Shown: positions 62,894 through 64,000 of the stretch, piece after piece | Layout of the letters: every line of letters begins with the position of its first letter | How positions within the stretch are numbered: position 1 is the first letter of the stretch | DNA from: Nannocystis punicea | GTDB taxonomy: Bacteria > Myxococcota_A > Polyangia > Nannocystales > Nannocystaceae | Direction of reading: 5' to 3' | NCBI RefSeq assembly: GCF_026965555.1 | Contig: NZ_CP114040.1 | Location: forward strand, 310,001-374,000 | DNA: 64,000 nucleotides | Translations under genes and position numbers: made by a program | The notes under the pieces: generated by a model | Seen by the model: only the letters and a program-made list of their open reading frames with translations | What the model was told of the DNA's origin: nothing | Databases searched by the model: none

Positions 62894-63432
62894 CGCGCCT
62901 CCGGGTGGTCTGCGTGGTGTGTCGCAATCGAATCACGGGACATTGTCGGTGACCGAGCCCACGCTGGGCGGTGCGGCCATTGCGGACGCGAATCGCAGGG
63001 CATTGTCGGCGCCCGGGACCGCGCTTCGCGGCGTGGCCATTTTGCGCGCGAAACGCAGGACCCTGCCGACGCTCGCCTCGCGCGGCTCGGCTGGTACTCC
63101 CGAGATGCGCTCACCCGCGCTTCGCGGTGGCGCCATTTTGAGTGCGAGACAAAGGACCCTGCCGACGCTCGCCTCGCGCGGCTCGGCTGGTACTCCCGAG
63201 ATGCGCTCACCCGCGCTTCGCGGTGGCGCCATTTTGAGTGCGAGACAAAGGACCCTGCCGACGCTCGCCTCGCGCGGCTCGGCTGGTACTCCCGAGATTC
63301 GCTCACCCGCGCTCCGCGGTGGCGCCATTGCAGGCGTGAATCACAGCGCCCTGCCGCCATCCACGGTCGGCTCGGCCGCGACTCCCGCGATTCGCTCACC
63401 CGCGCTGGCGGCCCCTGATTAAATGAATTCAC
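62890..63432 (-). CDS. Open frame across the 96-bp repeat array, doubtful gene
   Basis: A 180-codon frame fills the entire space between the two transporter genes. It overlaps the ATPase stop and the permease start as GTGA at both ends. The content is a 32-residue repeat rich in Arg, Ser and Ala (VSASREYQPSRARRASAGS). The composition is unlike any known protein family. The overlaps could reflect translational coupling, or chance, since the 96-bp unit is a multiple of three. Confidence 0.3.
   Translation of the reverse strand: MNSFNQGPPARVSESRESRPSRPWMAAGRCDSRLQWRHRGARVSESREYQPSRARRASAGSFVSHSKWRHREARVSASREYQPSRARRASAGSFVSHSKWRHREARVSASREYQPSRARRASAGSCVSRAKWPRREARSRAPTMPCDSRPQWPHRPAWARSPTMSRDSIATHHADHPEAR
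62932..63418. repeat. 96-bp tandem repeat between transporter genes
   Basis: ACCCTGCCGACGCTCGCC recurs at 63060, 63156 and 63252, exactly 96 bp apart, with a diverged fourth copy near 63348 and partial units before 63060. Each unit contains CGCTCACCCGCGCTTCGCGG and a CCATTTTGAGTGCGAGAC segment. Copies 2 and 3 are identical over most of their length. Confidence 0.9.
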
Positions 63433-64000
63433 GGCGCCTCCGCCAGCAAGCGGGCTCGCGCGGCGGCGGCCAGCTCGAGGGGTTCGGTCAGCAGCGAGCG
63501 GACCTCCGCGTCGGCCGGCGCGTGGGCCAGCTCGCGGCCGGTGCCGACCTGCACCACCCGGCCTGCGCGCATCACCGCGATGCGGTCGCCGAGCAGCAGC
63601 GCCTCGACCACGTCGTGGGTCACGAACACGATCGTCAGGCCGAGCCGCGCGCGGATGTTCATCAGCGCCGCTTGCAGGTGCCCGCGCGTGCGCGGGTCGA
63701 GCGCGCCGAACGGCTCGTCGAGCAGCATCACCCGCGGCTCGGCGGCCAGCGCCCGCGCCACCGCCACCCGCTGCGCTTGCCCGCCGGACAGGGCCGCCGG
63801 CGAGCGCTCGCGGAACGACCCAGGCTCGAGCTCCACCAGCGCCAGCAGCTCGTCGACGCGCGCGTCGATCCGCGAGCGCGGCCAGCCGAGCAGCGACGGC
63901 GTCACGCCGATGTTCTCGGCCACCGTCATGTGCGGGAACAGCCCCAGGCGCTGGAACACGTAGCCCACGCGGCGGCGCAGCAGCGGCCCGGGCAGCGCGC
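63429..64000 (-). CDS. Osmoprotectant-type ABC transporter ATPase, N-terminus cut by window edge
   Basis: Nucleotide-binding protein of the same transporter as the gene at 61376. Visible: FQRLGLFPHMTVAENIG (Q loop), LSGGQAQRVAVARALA (signature), VMLLDEPFGALDP (Walker B and D loop), FVTHDVVEALLLGDRIAVM (H loop). The Walker A motif is beyond the window. About 190 residues are present. It precedes the permease fusion in the operon, separated by the repeat array. Confidence 0.9.
   Translation of the reverse strand, partial: ALPGPLLRRRVGYVFQRLGLFPHMTVAENIGVTPSLLGWPRSRIDARVDELLALVELEPGSFRERSPAALSGGQAQRVAVARALAAEPRVMLLDEPFGALDPRTRGHLQAALMNIRARLGLTIVFVTHDVVEALLLGDRIAVMRAGRVVQVGTGRELAHAPADAEVRSLLTEPLELAAAARARLLAEAP

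Overview
The window looks like chromosomal DNA of a high-GC, predatory-type myxobacterium, most probably of the Nannocystaceae or a close relative in Myxococcota. This rests on very high G+C, many Cys-rich lipoproteins with Ser/Thr/Gly spacers after the lipobox Cys, an Oar-like TonB-dependent receptor, an AgmX-type C-terminal domain and a CFI-box C-terminal domain. It is an inference from gene content. No rRNA, tRNA, transposase or CRISPR array was found.

Layout. 1-1523 (minus): feoB (cut by the window edge) and feoA. 1.7-9.2 kb: hrpB helicase, a DUF4178-like membrane protein, an orphan CrtA-like monooxygenase, a secreted dihaem cytochrome c, a small DUF7508-like protein and a lipoprotein. 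9.4-13.3 kb: a tight three-gene operon (class V aminotransferase, unknown 578-aa protein, Acg-like nitroreductase). 13.7-22.6 kb: CFI-box secreted protein, methyltransferase, serA, AgmX-like lipoprotein, dps, mechanosensitive channel. 22.9-34.4 kb: a gene-poor accessory locus with four related secreted Cys-rich proteins separated by tandem and degenerate repeats. 34.5-42.5 kb: DUF2383-like protein, ATP-grasp enzyme, a three-gene module resembling type VI secretion accessory/effector neighbourhoods, VOC and YCII proteins. 41.7-46.5 kb (minus): Oar-like receptor, lipoprotein and Pro/Ala-rich protein in one operon. 47.9-51.8 kb: three secreted or lipid-anchored proteins. 52.1-54.8 kb: proB and proA. 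55.9-61.2 kb: dihaem peroxidase, membrane methyltransferase-like protein, MmcQ/YjbR protein with a histone-H1-like tail, two paralogous Cys-rich lipoproteins. 61.4-64.0 kb: an osmoprotectant-type ABC transporter whose two genes are separated by a 96-bp repeat array.

Two things stand out. (1) The 22.9-34.4 kb locus: paralogues 1-3 each carry a similar upstream control region (an AT-rich block, a promoter-like pair of boxes about 60 nt before the start) and a conserved hairpin about 170 nt after the stop. The proteins share an eight-cysteine framework containing a twin C-x3-C core but have different low-complexity linkers (Gly/Pro/Trp, poly-Asp/His, Gly/Trp/Asp, Lys/Pro/Gly). No known family was recognised. 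(2) A short dispersed palindrome, roughly RCMTGTCCNNNNGGACAKGY, occurs about forty or more times in many variants, between genes, inside genes without breaking the frame, and sometimes supplying the start codon.

Many starts have a TANNNT-like hexamer 6-12 nt upstream instead of a Shine-Dalgarno sequence, which suggests frequent leaderless transcripts. Where an earlier in-frame start exists I state why the listed one was preferred.
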